Source: Bordetella parapertussis
GTDB lineage: Bacteria > Pseudomonadota > Gammaproteobacteria > Burkholderiales > SG8-41
Direction of reading: 5' to 3'
DNA length: 64,000 nucleotides
Assembly (NCBI GenBank): GCA_945861275.1
Contig: CAMATZ010000003.1
Span: forward strand, 1 to 64,000
Part shown: positions 16,466 through 28,111 of the stretch, in pieces
Numbering within the stretch: the first letter of the stretch is position 1
Layout: every line of letters starts with the position of its first letter
Notes under the pieces: generated by a model
Databases searched by the model: none
The model's input: the letters and a program-made list of their open reading frames with translations, nothing else
What the model was told of the DNA's origin: nothing
Translations under genes and position numbers: made by a program

Positions 16466-16835
16466 GCAGGTACGCGCAGCAGTTCCAGTGAATATTTGAT
16501 CTCTAAAATGGCAAGTAGCGTGCGCTGTGCGCACGAGCTGTCACGGGCTGCGCTTGCGGCTATTGATCGCGCGCACAGCGCACGCTACAGGTTAGCGCAA
16601 GTTCTACAGGCACACACATCCGGGATAGGTGGTGCTTATTGACCTTTAAAATATGCCCGCTCCTTACAGGATGCCCAATCGCCGGATTTTATCGCGGTTG
16701 ATGGTCTAAAATAACCACCATGGGCCACTCGGTCTGGCATCCGGCTGCCGCCAGAATGGCAGTTTTTGAATTTCATCTGCGTTTATCTGTGTTCATCTGT
16801 GGTTAGAAGGTATTTGAATTTAAGGAGCGCACCAC
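16466..16835. other. Intergenic region with dispersed repeats
   Basis: No gene is seen in this 370-base gap. It holds a perfect 18-bp inverted repeat (16515-16588). Near its right end (about 16777-16805) is a stretch of CATCTGCG, TTATCTGTG and TTCATCTGTGG, one arm of a common dispersed intergenic repeat. The promoter for the following enoyl-CoA hydratase gene is presumably to the right of these. Confidence 0.6.
16515..16588. repeat. Perfect 18-bp inverted repeat
   Basis: GTAGCGTGCGCTGTGCGC at 16515-16532 is exactly complementary to GCGCACAGCGCACGCTAC at 16571-16588, around a 38-base loop. It lies 50 bases after livM and may serve as a transcript-end hairpin, although no U tract follows. Such GTAGCGTGCGC palindromes are dispersed repeats in betaproteobacteria. 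Confidence 0.75.
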
Positions 16836-17606
16836 GTGAGCATTGAATACATACTAGACGGCAACGTCGCCATCGTCACTCTGAACCGCCCGGACAAGCT
16901 CAACGCCCTGACCGATGGGATGTATGCGAGGATGACGGAGTTGTTCACGGCTTTCCAAACCGACGACAGCGTGCGTGCAGTTATTGTCACTGGTGCGGGA
17001 CGCGCATTTTGTTCGGGTAGTGATGTCACGGCCATGACGAATGCCAATCCGGTGGCGGGCCGCGCGCGCATGCAGACGCGGCATCAGATGATCACTGCGA
17101 TAGCGAATCTGGAAAAGCCGGTGATCGCGGCGGTGCGCGGCGCGGCAGTGGGCATCGGCTTTTCAATCGCCATGGCGTGCGATTTGATCATCGCCTCGGA
17201 CAATGCCAAATTCTCCCAAATATTCAAGAAGATAAGATTGATTCCTGATGGCGGCTCAATCTACTTTCTGACACAACGCATCGGCATCGCGCGCGCCAAA
17301 GACCTGGTTTACACCGCGCGCATGCTGCCGGCCGAAGAAGCACGCGAGTGGGGCCTCATCAACCGCGTGGTGGCTGACGCGGAACTGGCAGCGAACGCGC
17401 TTGCGCTGGCACGGGAGTTGGCCGCATCTGCCACTTTCGCGCTGGCGCTGGCCAAGAAAATGTTCCAGTCTATGTATGTGCCGACACTTGAAACACAGCT
17501 CGAACAGGAAAATCTGTGTCAGGGCACCGCAAAGCTCACCGAAGACCATGTTGAAGGCGTGACTGCGTTCAAGGAAAAGCGTGCCGCAGTTTTCAAAGGA
17601 AGGTAG
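16836..17606 (+). CDS. Enoyl-CoA hydratase/isomerase family protein
   Basis: This 256-residue crotonase-fold protein has both oxyanion-hole segments, GAGRAFCSGSDV (about residues 50-61) and AAVRGAAVGIGFSIAMACDLIIAS. The second catalytic region reads IRLIPDGGSIYFL. The position of the classic hydratase Glu164 holds Asp, as in PaaG-type isomerases (IPDCGG), so double-bond isomerisation or another CoA reaction is as likely as hydration. The start is GTG at 16836, after AAGGAGCGCACCAC. It is followed after 4 bases by a TctC gene and lies downstream of an acyl-CoA ligase and LivGFKHM transporter, fitting a role in catabolism of an imported acid. Confidence 0.85.
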   Translation: MSIEYILDGNVAIVTLNRPDKLNALTDGMYARMTELFTAFQTDDSVRAVIVTGAGRAFCSGSDVTAMTNANPVAGRARMQTRHQMITAIANLEKPVIAAVRGAAVGIGFSIAMACDLIIASDNAKFSQIFKKIRLIPDGGSIYFLTQRIGIARAKDLVYTARMLPAEEAREWGLINRVVADAELAANALALARELAASATFALALAKKMFQSMYVPTLETQLEQENLCQGTAKLTEDHVEGVTAFKEKRAAVFKGR

Positions 17607-17610
17607 CGCC

Positions 17611-18576
17611 ATGAGCCTGGCGCGAACGATCCTTGCAGGCGTGCTGCTGATTACGGCGGGACAGGTTGCAGCACAGGTTTACCCTTCCAGGGCGGTCAAG
17701 ATGATCGTACCGTTTCCGGCTGGCGGACCGACCGACATACTCGGTCGTCTGCTCGGTCAAAAACTCACGGAGTCGTGGGGCCAGAGTGTGGTGATCGATA
17801 ATCGTCCCGGCGGCGGCGGCCTGATCGGCGGCCAGATTGCAGCGAAGTCACCGCCGGATGGTTATACGATTTACCTTGGGGGCATCACCACACTGGTGTT
17901 GTCCACCTACGTGCATAAAAACAGGCCCTACGATTCGCAGCGCGATTTTCTGCCGGTCACGCTGACCACCGTCCAGCCCCTGTTGCTGACGACGCACCCC
18001 ACACTGCCGGCGAAAACGGTGAAAGCGTTCATTGCGCTCGCACGCGCACGTCCGGGAGAAATCAACTATGGCACCTCGGGGCCGGGCGGCTCCGGCCACC
18101 TCGCCGGTGAGTTATTGCGCAGCCTCACCAAAATTGACATCGTGCATGTCCCGTATCGGGGAGCGTCTCCGGCGATTAATGATCTGCTTGCGGGGCAGGT
18201 GCAATCGATGTTCGGCTCGCCGTTGGCGGTGGTTCCACATATACGCAGCGGCAAGATGCGCGCGCTCGCAGTCAGCGGGCAGAAACGCTCGCTTGCAGTG
18301 CCGGACGTGCCGACGTTCGACGAGGCCGGACTGCCCGGCTACGACGCCAGCACCTGGAATGGCCTCATGGTGCCCAGCGGCACGCCGCGTGCCATAATCG
18401 ACCGCCTGCATAGCGAGATCACGAAAATCCTGCGCGCACCGAACACGCTCGATCGACTGGCGGGCGATGGTTCGGTTGCCGTGGCCAGCACACCGGAAGA
18501 ATTCGCTGTGTTTATCAAATCCGAGCACGCGAAGTGGAGCAAGGTGGTGCGCGAGGCAAATATTCGCGTTGAGTGA
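17611..18576 (+). CDS. TctC/Bug-family periplasmic receptor 1
   Basis: This extracytoplasmic solute receptor has 321 residues from the ATG at 17611 (after GGAAGGTAGCGCC). The signal peptide ends GQVAAQVYP. Family marks follow: KMIVPFPAGGPTDILGRLL, VVIDNRPGGGGLIGG, PPDGYTIYLG, HVPYRGASPAINDLLAGQV and GTPRAIIDRL. Bug proteins bind carboxylates such as citrate, glutarate, nicotinate or terephthalate; the ligand here is unknown. No tctAB genes adjoin it, so it would work with a distant TctAB pair or as a sensor. It is 4 bases after the enoyl-CoA hydratase gene. Confidence 0.92.
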   Translation: MSLARTILAGVLLITAGQVAAQVYPSRAVKMIVPFPAGGPTDILGRLLGQKLTESWGQSVVIDNRPGGGGLIGGQIAAKSPPDGYTIYLGGITTLVLSTYVHKNRPYDSQRDFLPVTLTTVQPLLLTTHPTLPAKTVKAFIALARARPGEINYGTSGPGGSGHLAGELLRSLTKIDIVHVPYRGASPAINDLLAGQVQSMFGSPLAVVPHIRSGKMRALAVSGQKRSLAVPDVPTFDEAGLPGYDASTWNGLMVPSGTPRAIIDRLHSEITKILRAPNTLDRLAGDGSVAVASTPEEFAVFIKSEHAKWSKVVREANIRVE

Positions 18577-18616
18577 CGTAAAATCCTGATGTTCTGCACT
18601 GATGAAGGGGGCGGCG

Positions 18617-19588
18617 ATGATTAACAGGTTACTGACAGCAGCCGGCATAAGCCTGATGACGCTAGCCGCGGTCACTGCGCAGGCGCAGCCGGCCTATCCG
18701 TCGCGCCCGGTGCGCATTGTGGTGCCTTATGCGCCCGGTGGCGGCACCGACATTAACGCGCGCAACGTCGCGCCCAAGTTGTACGAGCGCTGGAATCAGA
18801 CCGTAGTGATCGACAATCGTCCCGGCGGCAACGCGATGATCGGCACCGACATCGTGGCCAAGGCTGCGCCGGATGGTTACACCGTACTGATGAGCGCGTC
18901 GTCGGAGATCGTCACTAATGTCAGCCTGTTCAAGAACATGCCGTACGATCCGCTTAAGGATCTCGAGCCCGTCACGCTCGCATCAACCACGCCGGTGGTC
19001 ATTACCGCGCATCCGTCGACCGGCGTGAAGTCGATCAAGGAACTGGTTGCAACTGCCGGACAGCGCAAATACTCGTACGCTTCAGTAGGCACGGCCAGCC
19101 CGCAGCATCTGGCGGGCGAATGGCTGAAGATACTTGCCAAGATCGACATGGTGCATATCCCATTCAAGGGCGCCGGCCCGGCGCTGAATGACAATCTCGG
19201 CGGCCATGTGCCGATAGGTTTCTTGTCGCTGCTGCCGGTGGTGCCGCATGCCAAAGCCGGAAGGCTGTACGCGCTGGCAGTGACCAGTGGCGCGCGCTCA
19301 TCCGCGTTGCCGGACGTGCCGACGATGAAGGAGGTCGGTTATCCCGATATCGAACTGGTGCAGTGGTATGGCGTGTTTCTGCCCGCGAGAACGCCGCGCG
19401 CGATCGTCGATAAAATGAACAGGGACATGAACAGCGTCTTCAATCTGCCCGATGTGAAAGAGCGTCTCGCAGTGGGCGGCGCCGATGTTATGGCGACGAC
19501 CACGCCGGCGCAGTTCGGTCAGTTCGTACGCGGCGAGATCGAAAAAAACCGCCGCGTTATCCAGGTGGCCAATGTGAAGATGGAATAA
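18617..19588 (+). CDS. TctC/Bug-family periplasmic receptor 2
   Basis: This is a second receptor of the family, directly after the first. The ATG at 18617 gives 323 residues and has GGGGGCGGCG before it; an in-frame ATG at 18602 would add five residues. The signal peptide ends TAQAQPAYP, then RIVVPYAPGGGTDINAR, VVIDNRPGGNAMIG, HIPFKGAGPALNDNLGGHV and RTPRAIVDKM. It clearly differs from receptor 1 throughout, so the pair is not a recent duplication. Confidence 0.92.
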   Translation: MINRLLTAAGISLMTLAAVTAQAQPAYPSRPVRIVVPYAPGGGTDINARNVAPKLYERWNQTVVIDNRPGGNAMIGTDIVAKAAPDGYTVLMSASSEIVTNVSLFKNMPYDPLKDLEPVTLASTTPVVITAHPSTGVKSIKELVATAGQRKYSYASVGTASPQHLAGEWLKILAKIDMVHIPFKGAGPALNDNLGGHVPIGFLSLLPVVPHAKAGRLYALAVTSGARSSALPDVPTMKEVGYPDIELVQWYGVFLPARTPRAIVDKMNRDMNSVFNLPDVKERLAVGGADVMATTTPAQFGQFVRGEIEKNRRVIQVANVKME

Positions 19589-19605
19589 ATATTCAATAAT
19601 AACAA

Positions 19606-20427
19606 ATGCTTATGGAAAAAATTTTGACTCCCCGCCCAGCCGCGACGGTGACCTTGGTGCGTGACACAGCGCAAGGTATTGAGGTGCTGATGATGCAGCG
19701 CAATTTTCAGCTGGTGTTCGTACCCGGTGCGTATGTGTTCCCCGGTGGCGCGGTGGACCGGCACGACAGTTCGGATGACATCGCCGCGTTATGCACGGGG
19801 CTGAATGATGCCGATGCCAGCCGCAAGCTCGGCATCGCCAGCGGCGGGCTGGCCTACTGGGTGGCGGCAATACGCGAGTCGTTCGAAGAAGCGGGCATCT
19901 TGCTCGCCTGCAATGAGCGTGGAGAAATGGTTACGCTGGATGACAGCGTGCGTGCGGATCGCTTTCATGCGTATCGCAGCAGAGTTGAACACGGCGAGCA
20001 TCCACTCAGCGAAATGCTCAAGGATGAAGGCTTGCGCCTGCCGCTACAGCAGGTAACTTATTTCAGTCACTGGATTACACCCGTAGGCTCACCACGCCGT
20101 TACGACACGAGGTTCTTTGTGGCGGCGGCGCCAGAGTCACAGAAGCCGCTGCATGACAATCGTGAAACCATTGATCACGTGTGGGTACGCCCAGCTGAGG
20201 CGCTGAGTCTCAATAAACTAAACAAGTTCGATATGCGCACGCCCACCGTGCATACGCTGCGGCTGTTTGCGGAGCACGACCATGTGGCGTCGCTGATCAA
20301 GCGCATGCAAGCACTGGGCGATATACCCGTGATCGAGCCGCGCATCAACAAAGACGGACGCCGTTTGCTGCCGGGTCAGCCGGGTTATGAAGAAGCCGGC
20401 ACCGAGGCGGGCAGAGGCACGTTTTAG
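19606..20427 (+). CDS. NUDIX hydrolase (NUDT19-like)
   Basis: This 273-residue protein has an N-terminal RPAATVTLVRDTAQGIEVLM strand and FVPGAYVFPGGAVD. An unusually long insert leads to the Nudix box helix, WVAAIRESFEEAGILLA (RE..EE.GI; residues about 86-102). The long insert between the GG and the RE..EE helix is typical of the NUDT7/NUDT19 group, whose members hydrolyse CoA derivatives or other nucleoside diphosphates. The C-terminus (TVHTLRLFAEHDHVASLI) is also group-like. It is followed 30 bases later by an MBL-fold hydrolase; the same NUDT19-LACTB2-like gene pairing is common in proteobacteria. Confidence 0.85.
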   Translation: MLMEKILTPRPAATVTLVRDTAQGIEVLMMQRNFQLVFVPGAYVFPGGAVDRHDSSDDIAALCTGLNDADASRKLGIASGGLAYWVAAIRESFEEAGILLACNERGEMVTLDDSVRADRFHAYRSRVEHGEHPLSEMLKDEGLRLPLQQVTYFSHWITPVGSPRRYDTRFFVAAAPESQKPLHDNRETIDHVWVRPAEALSLNKLNKFDMRTPTVHTLRLFAEHDHVASLIKRMQALGDIPVIEPRINKDGRRLLPGQPGYEEAGTEAGRGTF

Positions 20428-20457
20428 ATTCTATTCAGAAACAGGAGCGTTTCAATC

Positions 20458-21297
20458 ATGGCAACCATCATTCCCGGCGAACTCGTTCGCATCCACCCGC
20501 GCGTGCAGCGCATCACCGCGCCCAACCCCGGCATGATGACCGGGCCGGGCACTAACTCTTATATCGTCGGCGATGATACCGGCGATCTCGCGATGATCGA
20601 TCCGGGGCCGGACATAGCCTCGCATGCCGAACTGCTGATCAAGCATAGCGGCAAGCGTCTGCGCTGGATTTTTTGCACCCACACCCATCAGGATCATTCG
20701 CCGTCGTCGCGTGCGGTTGCAAAAGCCACTGGCGCGCTGATCCATGGTTTCGGCAAAGTGCCGGACGATGGCCGGCAGGACACTGAATTCAAGCCCGACC
20801 GTGCGCTGGTGAACGACGACGTGGTGGATTGCGGCACGTTCAAAATCCGCGCGGTACACACACCGGGACACGCCTCGAACCACCTGTGTTATCTGCTCGA
20901 AGGCGCAAGCTGGTTGTTCACCGGCGACCATGTAATGCAAGGGTCTACCGTGGTGATATCGCCGCCCGATGGCGATATGTATGAATACTTTGCCTCGCTG
21001 AACAAGTTAAGCAGCTACGCCATCACTGCGTTCGCGCCGGGCCACGGCCACGTGATTGAGGCGCCGCGCGAAGAAGTTGTGAAAATCATTGCCCATCGTC
21101 TGAAGCGCGAGAAAAAAGTGGTCGATGCGCTGGCGCAGGCCAAAGTGGCGACGCTCGATGAACTGGTGCCAGTGGTCTATGACGATGTGTCGTCCAAGCT
21201 GCACGTGCCCGCGCGACGCTCGCTGCATGCGCATTTGCTCAAGCTTGCGCGTGACGGGCGCGCGGTGGCGGCTGGCGAGCAATGGCGAATGCTGTAG
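20458..21297 (+). CDS. MBL-fold metallo-hydrolase (LACTB2-like)
   Basis: This 279-residue protein has the metal-binding motif FCTHTHQDHSPSS (HxHxDH), then HTPGHASNHLCYL (His), FTGDHVMQGSTVVISPPDGDM (bridging Asp) and FAPGHGHVI (last His). A C-terminal winged-helix-like segment follows. This is the layout of the LACTB2/CPSF-like group, where RNA or thioester hydrolysis has been described. A CAGGAGCGTTTCAATC site precedes the ATG. Confidence 0.88.
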   Translation: MATIIPGELVRIHPRVQRITAPNPGMMTGPGTNSYIVGDDTGDLAMIDPGPDIASHAELLIKHSGKRLRWIFCTHTHQDHSPSSRAVAKATGALIHGFGKVPDDGRQDTEFKPDRALVNDDVVDCGTFKIRAVHTPGHASNHLCYLLEGASWLFTGDHVMQGSTVVISPPDGDMYEYFASLNKLSSYAITAFAPGHGHVIEAPREEVVKIIAHRLKREKKVVDALAQAKVATLDELVPVVYDDVSSKLHVPARRSLHAHLLKLARDGRAVAAGEQWRML

Positions 21298-21380
21298 GTT
21301 GGTGCTGCGCGTAGCGAAGCCCAACGTTGGTGAGTGATGCACCATAGAAGTTGGGCTTCCTTCGTCAGCCCAACCTACCG
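21294..21380. repeat. Imperfect inverted repeat overlapping a stop codon
   Basis: GTAGGTTGG at the left (holding the TAG stop of the MBL gene) pairs with CCAACCTACC near 21370-21379, and the inner GAAGCCCAAC pairs with GTTGGGCTTC. The arms of about 30 bases are imperfect. This GTAGGTTGGG type is a dispersed intergenic repeat in proteobacteria. It lies between two convergent genes and could serve as a two-way terminator. Confidence 0.6.
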
Positions 21381-21430
21381 GCCCTTGACGAACCGCGTGG
21401 GCACACGTGCCCCACCCTTCCGCTGCGATT

Positions 21431-24130
21431 CTACGCAGCGGCAGCCACTAAATCCCGCAATACATACGGCAGGATGCCGCCGTGCTTCAGGTAATCCACT
21501 TCGATACCGGTATCGATGCGCAGGGTGAGCGCCACGCGCTGCGTGCTGCCATCGGCACGCGTAATCACCATGGCGATATCCTGCAGCGGTTTGACGTTGC
21601 CGCCATTGATCCCTTCGATGGTGAAGGTTTCGCTGCCGTTGATGCCGAGCGATGTCACGCTGTCGCCTTGCTTGAACTGCAAGGGCAACACACCCATGCC
21701 GATCAGGTTGGCGCGGTGTATGCGTTCGAAGCTTTTGACGATGACGGCTCTGACCCCGAGCAGTTGCACGCCTTTGGCCGCCCAGTCGCGCGACGAACCC
21801 ATACCGTAGTCGTCACCGCCGAAGATCACCAGCGGCGTGTTTTTGGCACGATAGATTTCGGACGCTTCAAAGATGGTCATTTGTTCGCCCGTGGGCTGCA
21901 CCTTGGTGATGGGGCCTTCGGTGCCGGGCGCGACGGCGTTGCGCAGGCGCACATTGGCGAAGGTGCCGCGCACCATCAGTTCATGATTGCAGCGGCGCAC
22001 GCCGAAGTGGCCCCAGTCTGCAGGTGGTGCGTCGTAGTTGGAGAGCCACTTGCCGGCGGGTGTGCCCGGACGGATTTTGGTGGAAGGGCTGATGTGGTCG
22101 GTGGTGATCGAGTCGCCAAGTATCGCCAGCGCGCGTGCGCCTACGATATCGGTGACCGCGTCCGGCGTGCGGGTGACGCCGTCAAAAAACGGCGGCTCCT
22201 TGATGAAGGTGGATTTTGCATCCCATTTGTAGACCGCGCCTTCGATGGTGGGGATGGCGTCCCACAACACCTTGTTGCCTGACAGGTCACCGTATTCGCG
22301 GCGGAAGTGATCGGCGTTGGCGGCAAATTTCAGCAGTGATGCGACTTCGGCGTCGGTGGGCCACAGGTCTTTCAGATACACCGGCTTGCCGTCCGCGCCT
22401 TTGCCCAACGGGTCTTTGGTGAGATCCGTGCGCACCGTGCCGGCAATGGCGTAGGCCACCACCAGCGCGGGACTGGCGAGATAGTTCGCACGCAGGTTGG
22501 CGTGGACGCGCGCTTCGAAATTACGGTTGCCGGAAAGCACGGCAGCTGTGACGAGGTCTTTCGACACCACGGCTTCTTCGAGTTTGGCGTCCAATGGCCC
22601 TGCCGCACCCATGCAGGTGGTGCAGCCGTAGGCGACGACGCCAAAGCCGAGCTTTTCAAGTTCGGGCAACAGGCCCGCATCACGCAGGTAGGCGGTGACA
22701 ACCTTGGAGCCGGGCGCGAGCGAGGTTTTGACGCGCGGATTAATTTTCAGGCCGCGCTCATTCGCGCGTTTGGCGAACAAGCCTGCGGCGATCAACAACG
22801 CCGGGTTGGAGGTGTTGGTGCAGGATGTGATGGAAGCGATCAGCACGTCGCCGTGGCCCACATCAAACGCGTCATGGCCGCTGGGCACGCGGCGATTCAG
22901 ATCATCGGCAGGGCGGGCATAGCCGTTCTTGTCAGTGGGCGCCGAAAACAGCGCATCGAAATTACGACCGAGGTCGGGCAGACTGACGCGATCCTGCGGG
23001 CGTTTCGGCCCGGACAGGCACGGCACGATGCTGCCAAGATCCAGCGTGATCAACTCGCTGTAGTCGATATCGCCGAGTTTCGGCATGCCGAACATGTTCT
23101 GCGCTTTGAAGTAAGCCTCGATCGCCGCGACCTGCTCCGGCTCGCGGCCGGTGGTGCGGAAGTACTCGATGGTTTTTTCATCGACCGGAAAGTAGCCCAT
23201 GGTCGCGCCGTATTCGGGCGCCATGTTGGCGACGGTGCAGCGGTCGGCTGCGGTCAATGCGCTAGCGCCTGCGCCAAAGAACTCGACGAATTTTCCTACC
23301 ACTTTGGCGCGGCGCATGAGTTCGGTGACGGTCAACACGAGGTCGGTGGCGGTGACGCCTTCGCGCAGCTTGCCCGTCATGTGACAGCCCACCACATCCG
23401 GCGTGAGGAAGGCATTGGGCTGGCCCAGCATGCCGGCTTCAGCTTCGATGCCGCCCACGCCCCACGCCACGATGCCGATGCCGTTGACCATGGTGGTATG
23501 CGAGTCGGTGCCGAACACGGTGTCGGGGAACCACACGCCGTCTTTTTCAAACACGCCGCGCGACAGATGCTCCATATTGATTTGATGAATGATGCCGTTG
23601 CCGGGCGGCACCACGCGCACCGTCTTGAACGCGCCCTGCGCCCATTTGACGAAAAGATAACGTTCGGCGTTACGCTTGAACTCGATTTCCTGATTGCGCT
23701 GCACCGCATCCGGGCGGTTATAGACATCAATTTCCACCGAGTGATCGACCACCACATCCACCGGTACCAGTGGCTCGATGTTGCCGGGCGGCACGCCCAG
23801 ACGCTCCGCTGCTGCGCGCATGGCGGAGAGATCATTCAGTGTGCCGAAGCCGATCAAATCCTGCAGTACGATGCGCACCACCACGAACGGAATCTCCATG
23901 GTGCGCGCGCCGTTGGCTTGCCATGCAGCCAGCGCTTTGACGTGTTCTTCGCTGACTCTCTTGCCGTCGCAGTGACGCACCAGCGCTTCAAGCACCACGC
24001 GTATGGAGCGCGGCAGGCGCGAAACTTTGCCCAAGCCTGCTGCTTCGAGTGCGGCGAGTGAGTGATATTTACCGGCTCTACCGGGGGAGGGCGTGAAATC
24101 GCGCAGGGTTTTGAAGGTGTCTAGGGGCAT
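21431..24130 (-). CDS. acnA: Aconitate hydratase AcnA-type, copy 1
   Basis: This enzyme interconverts citrate and isocitrate through a [4Fe-4S] cluster. The 899-residue protein has full AcnA length. It has GTDSHTTMVNGIGIVAWGVGG (substrate/cluster region), SCTNTSNP (first cluster Cys), YGCTTCMG (second and third Cys) and the swivelling domain with YGMGSSRDWAAKG. The motifs are those of AcnA, not of the 2-methylisocitrate dehydratase AcnD. It follows, on the same strand, a second gene of the same kind, 240 bases away. The two share motifs throughout but differ at many positions, so the duplication is old. Which copy serves the TCA cycle is unclear. Confidence 0.93.
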   Translation of the reverse strand: MPLDTFKTLRDFTPSPGRAGKYHSLAALEAAGLGKVSRLPRSIRVVLEALVRHCDGKRVSEEHVKALAAWQANGARTMEIPFVVVRIVLQDLIGFGTLNDLSAMRAAAERLGVPPGNIEPLVPVDVVVDHSVEIDVYNRPDAVQRNQEIEFKRNAERYLFVKWAQGAFKTVRVVPPGNGIIHQINMEHLSRGVFEKDGVWFPDTVFGTDSHTTMVNGIGIVAWGVGGIEAEAGMLGQPNAFLTPDVVGCHMTGKLREGVTATDLVLTVTELMRRAKVVGKFVEFFGAGASALTAADRCTVANMAPEYGATMGYFPVDEKTIEYFRTTGREPEQVAAIEAYFKAQNMFGMPKLGDIDYSELITLDLGSIVPCLSGPKRPQDRVSLPDLGRNFDALFSAPTDKNGYARPADDLNRRVPSGHDAFDVGHGDVLIASITSCTNTSNPALLIAAGLFAKRANERGLKINPRVKTSLAPGSKVVTAYLRDAGLLPELEKLGFGVVAYGCTTCMGAAGPLDAKLEEAVVSKDLVTAAVLSGNRNFEARVHANLRANYLASPALVVAYAIAGTVRTDLTKDPLGKGADGKPVYLKDLWPTDAEVASLLKFAANADHFRREYGDLSGNKVLWDAIPTIEGAVYKWDAKSTFIKEPPFFDGVTRTPDAVTDIVGARALAILGDSITTDHISPSTKIRPGTPAGKWLSNYDAPPADWGHFGVRRCNHELMVRGTFANVRLRNAVAPGTEGPITKVQPTGEQMTIFEASEIYRAKNTPLVIFGGDDYGMGSSRDWAAKGVQLLGVRAVIVKSFERIHRANLIGMGVLPLQFKQGDSVTSLGINGSETFTIEGINGGNVKPLQDIAMVITRADGSTQRVALTLRIDTGIEVDYLKHGGILPYVLRDLVAAAA

Positions 24131-24201
24131 GGCGGAACTCCGGAGTTCGTTCGAAATATGACTATATGAATTTATTAAAAATAATCTGCGACAGCAATAT
24201 T

Positions 24202-24343
24202 CCCTCTCCCGCCTTGGGGCGGGAGAGGGTTAGGGTGAGGGTAGGGGAAGCACTGCCGATGCCTGGACATTGTGGTTGCCCCTCACCCTGGCCCTCTACT
24301 TCGTTTCAAGTGTTCCCTTGTCCCCGCAAGCGGGGCGAGGGGA
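24202..24343. repeat. GC-rich palindromic repeat between the aconitase genes
   Basis: CCCTCTCCCGCC and GGCGGGAGAGGG (24202-24213 and 24218-24229) form a perfect 12-bp hairpin with a four-base loop, followed by TTAGGGTGAGGG. On the right are CCCCTCACCCTGGCCCTC and a CCCCGC/GCGGGG hairpin (24322-24335). The TTAGGGTGAGGG and CCCTCACCC parts pair with each other. It is a known kind of dispersed repeat, and it could terminate the upstream (minus-strand) gene's transcript. Confidence 0.75.
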
Positions 24344-24370
24344 TTTCTTGGCTTGCGCTTTCCTCAATGA

Positions 24371-27061
<2,691 letters not shown>

Positions 27062-27631
27062 GGTTAACTCGTTGGAATCAAATAGTTAGGGGAAACTGCC
27101 GTGAACGAACCTGTGGTGGAAAACAGTGGCTGCCGTGAAGGACCCGGCCAAACTGAAGATTACTCGCGCCGATGTGACATTTTAGTCGTTTCCGGGGCGA
27201 TGATGGTGCAAAACACATGGGCGAGTTCAGATCGCGAACGAAGCAAGCTACAGAAGATGTGTCACGTCGGCAATTTTTTACCCGCGCCGCATTGTATGTT
27301 GCAGCGCACCGCGTTTACTGAGTTTGCCGCGCACGCGATGGCTCCGGGCTTTCGGCCGCGCAGGAAATTTGTTTTAATCGGCCAATGGTAAACCTCCGGC
27401 GATTTTGCAGCAGTGAGGCGGAGCAAACCAAGCACTTGATTTAATGTGACAATCTGAATTGTGGGCCAATACCCGGCATAGCCTGATTTTGGCGCACACC
27501 GGCAACACAGCAACACTATTCTTAGGTAAACTGCTGACGCGTTTTGCGGTGGAGGAGAGCGCCGATAATAAGCGCGTGCACGGAAAGTTAGCGTCGGCGT
27601 GTCCAACCAATCGACTGAGAGAGAAAATAAC
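27062..27631. other. Intergenic region between divergent acnA and tctB
   Basis: This 570-base gap is the longest in the window. It must hold the promoters of the aconitase and tctB genes, which diverge. An open frame of 96 codons at 27101-27391 has no family resemblance, and its amino acid make-up looks random. AT-rich tracts occur near 27270-27290 and 27435-27475. No tctC gene, repeat or clear RNA gene was seen. Confidence 0.6.
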
Positions 27632-28102
27632 ATGGCGGACCGAATTATCTTTGTATTTATGGTGGTGCTGACGGGCGTTTATTTCTGGGCCACGTCGCAA
27701 ATTCCCACTCTTGAGATAGGCGACCCGCTGGGGCCGAAGGCTTTTCCCCGACTGCTCGGCGCCGGAATGATCATCGCGGCGGTGATGCTGCTGATCGAGA
27801 TGCTCAAGGCGCGTAAAGCCGAATCGAAGTCCGTTGCGCCTCAGGCGGCGGAACCACACGACATCGCGTCGTACAAAATCATTATCGGCGTTACCGTGGC
27901 CACCGGCATTTACTTCGTGCTGTTCGAACCGTTGGGTTACGCCGTGGCCACCGGCCTGTTTTTGCTGGCCATGACTTCCTACTTCAACAAAGGCAAGTGG
28001 TGGACCAATGGGCTGACCTCGGTGCTTTACAGCTTTGGCAGCTATTACGCGTTTACTAGTTTGCTGGGCGTGAATTTGCCGCGCGGCATTGCGCCATTCT
28101 AA
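27632..28102 (+). CDS. tctB: Tripartite tricarboxylate transporter small membrane subunit TctB
   Basis: This 156-residue protein is the four-helix small subunit of TTT carriers. Marks are the start MADRIIFVFMVVLTGVYFW, GDPLGPKAFPRLLGAGM and a Lys/Glu-rich linker before the second pair of helices, with GYAVATGLFLLAMTSYF. The ATG at 27632 follows GAGAGAGAAAATAAC. It is 9 bases before tctA. No tctC gene precedes it, so one of the family receptors elsewhere (five are in this window) must supply substrate. Confidence 0.9.
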   Translation: MADRIIFVFMVVLTGVYFWATSQIPTLEIGDPLGPKAFPRLLGAGMIIAAVMLLIEMLKARKAESKSVAPQAAEPHDIASYKIIIGVTVATGIYFVLFEPLGYAVATGLFLLAMTSYFNKGKWWTNGLTSVLYSFGSYYAFTSLLGVNLPRGIAPF

Positions 28103-28111
28103 GGGGTCGCC

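Noticed and set aside
22502-24061. A 519-codon open frame antisense to aconitase copy 1
   Set aside because: It lies wholly inside the real aconitase gene, is rich in His/Arg/Gln as expected for an antisense shadow in GC-rich DNA, and shows no family pattern.
27101-27391. A 96-codon plus-strand frame in the acnA-tctB gap
   Set aside because: No ribosome-binding site, no family likeness and random-looking composition; it covers the expected promoter of the aconitase gene.
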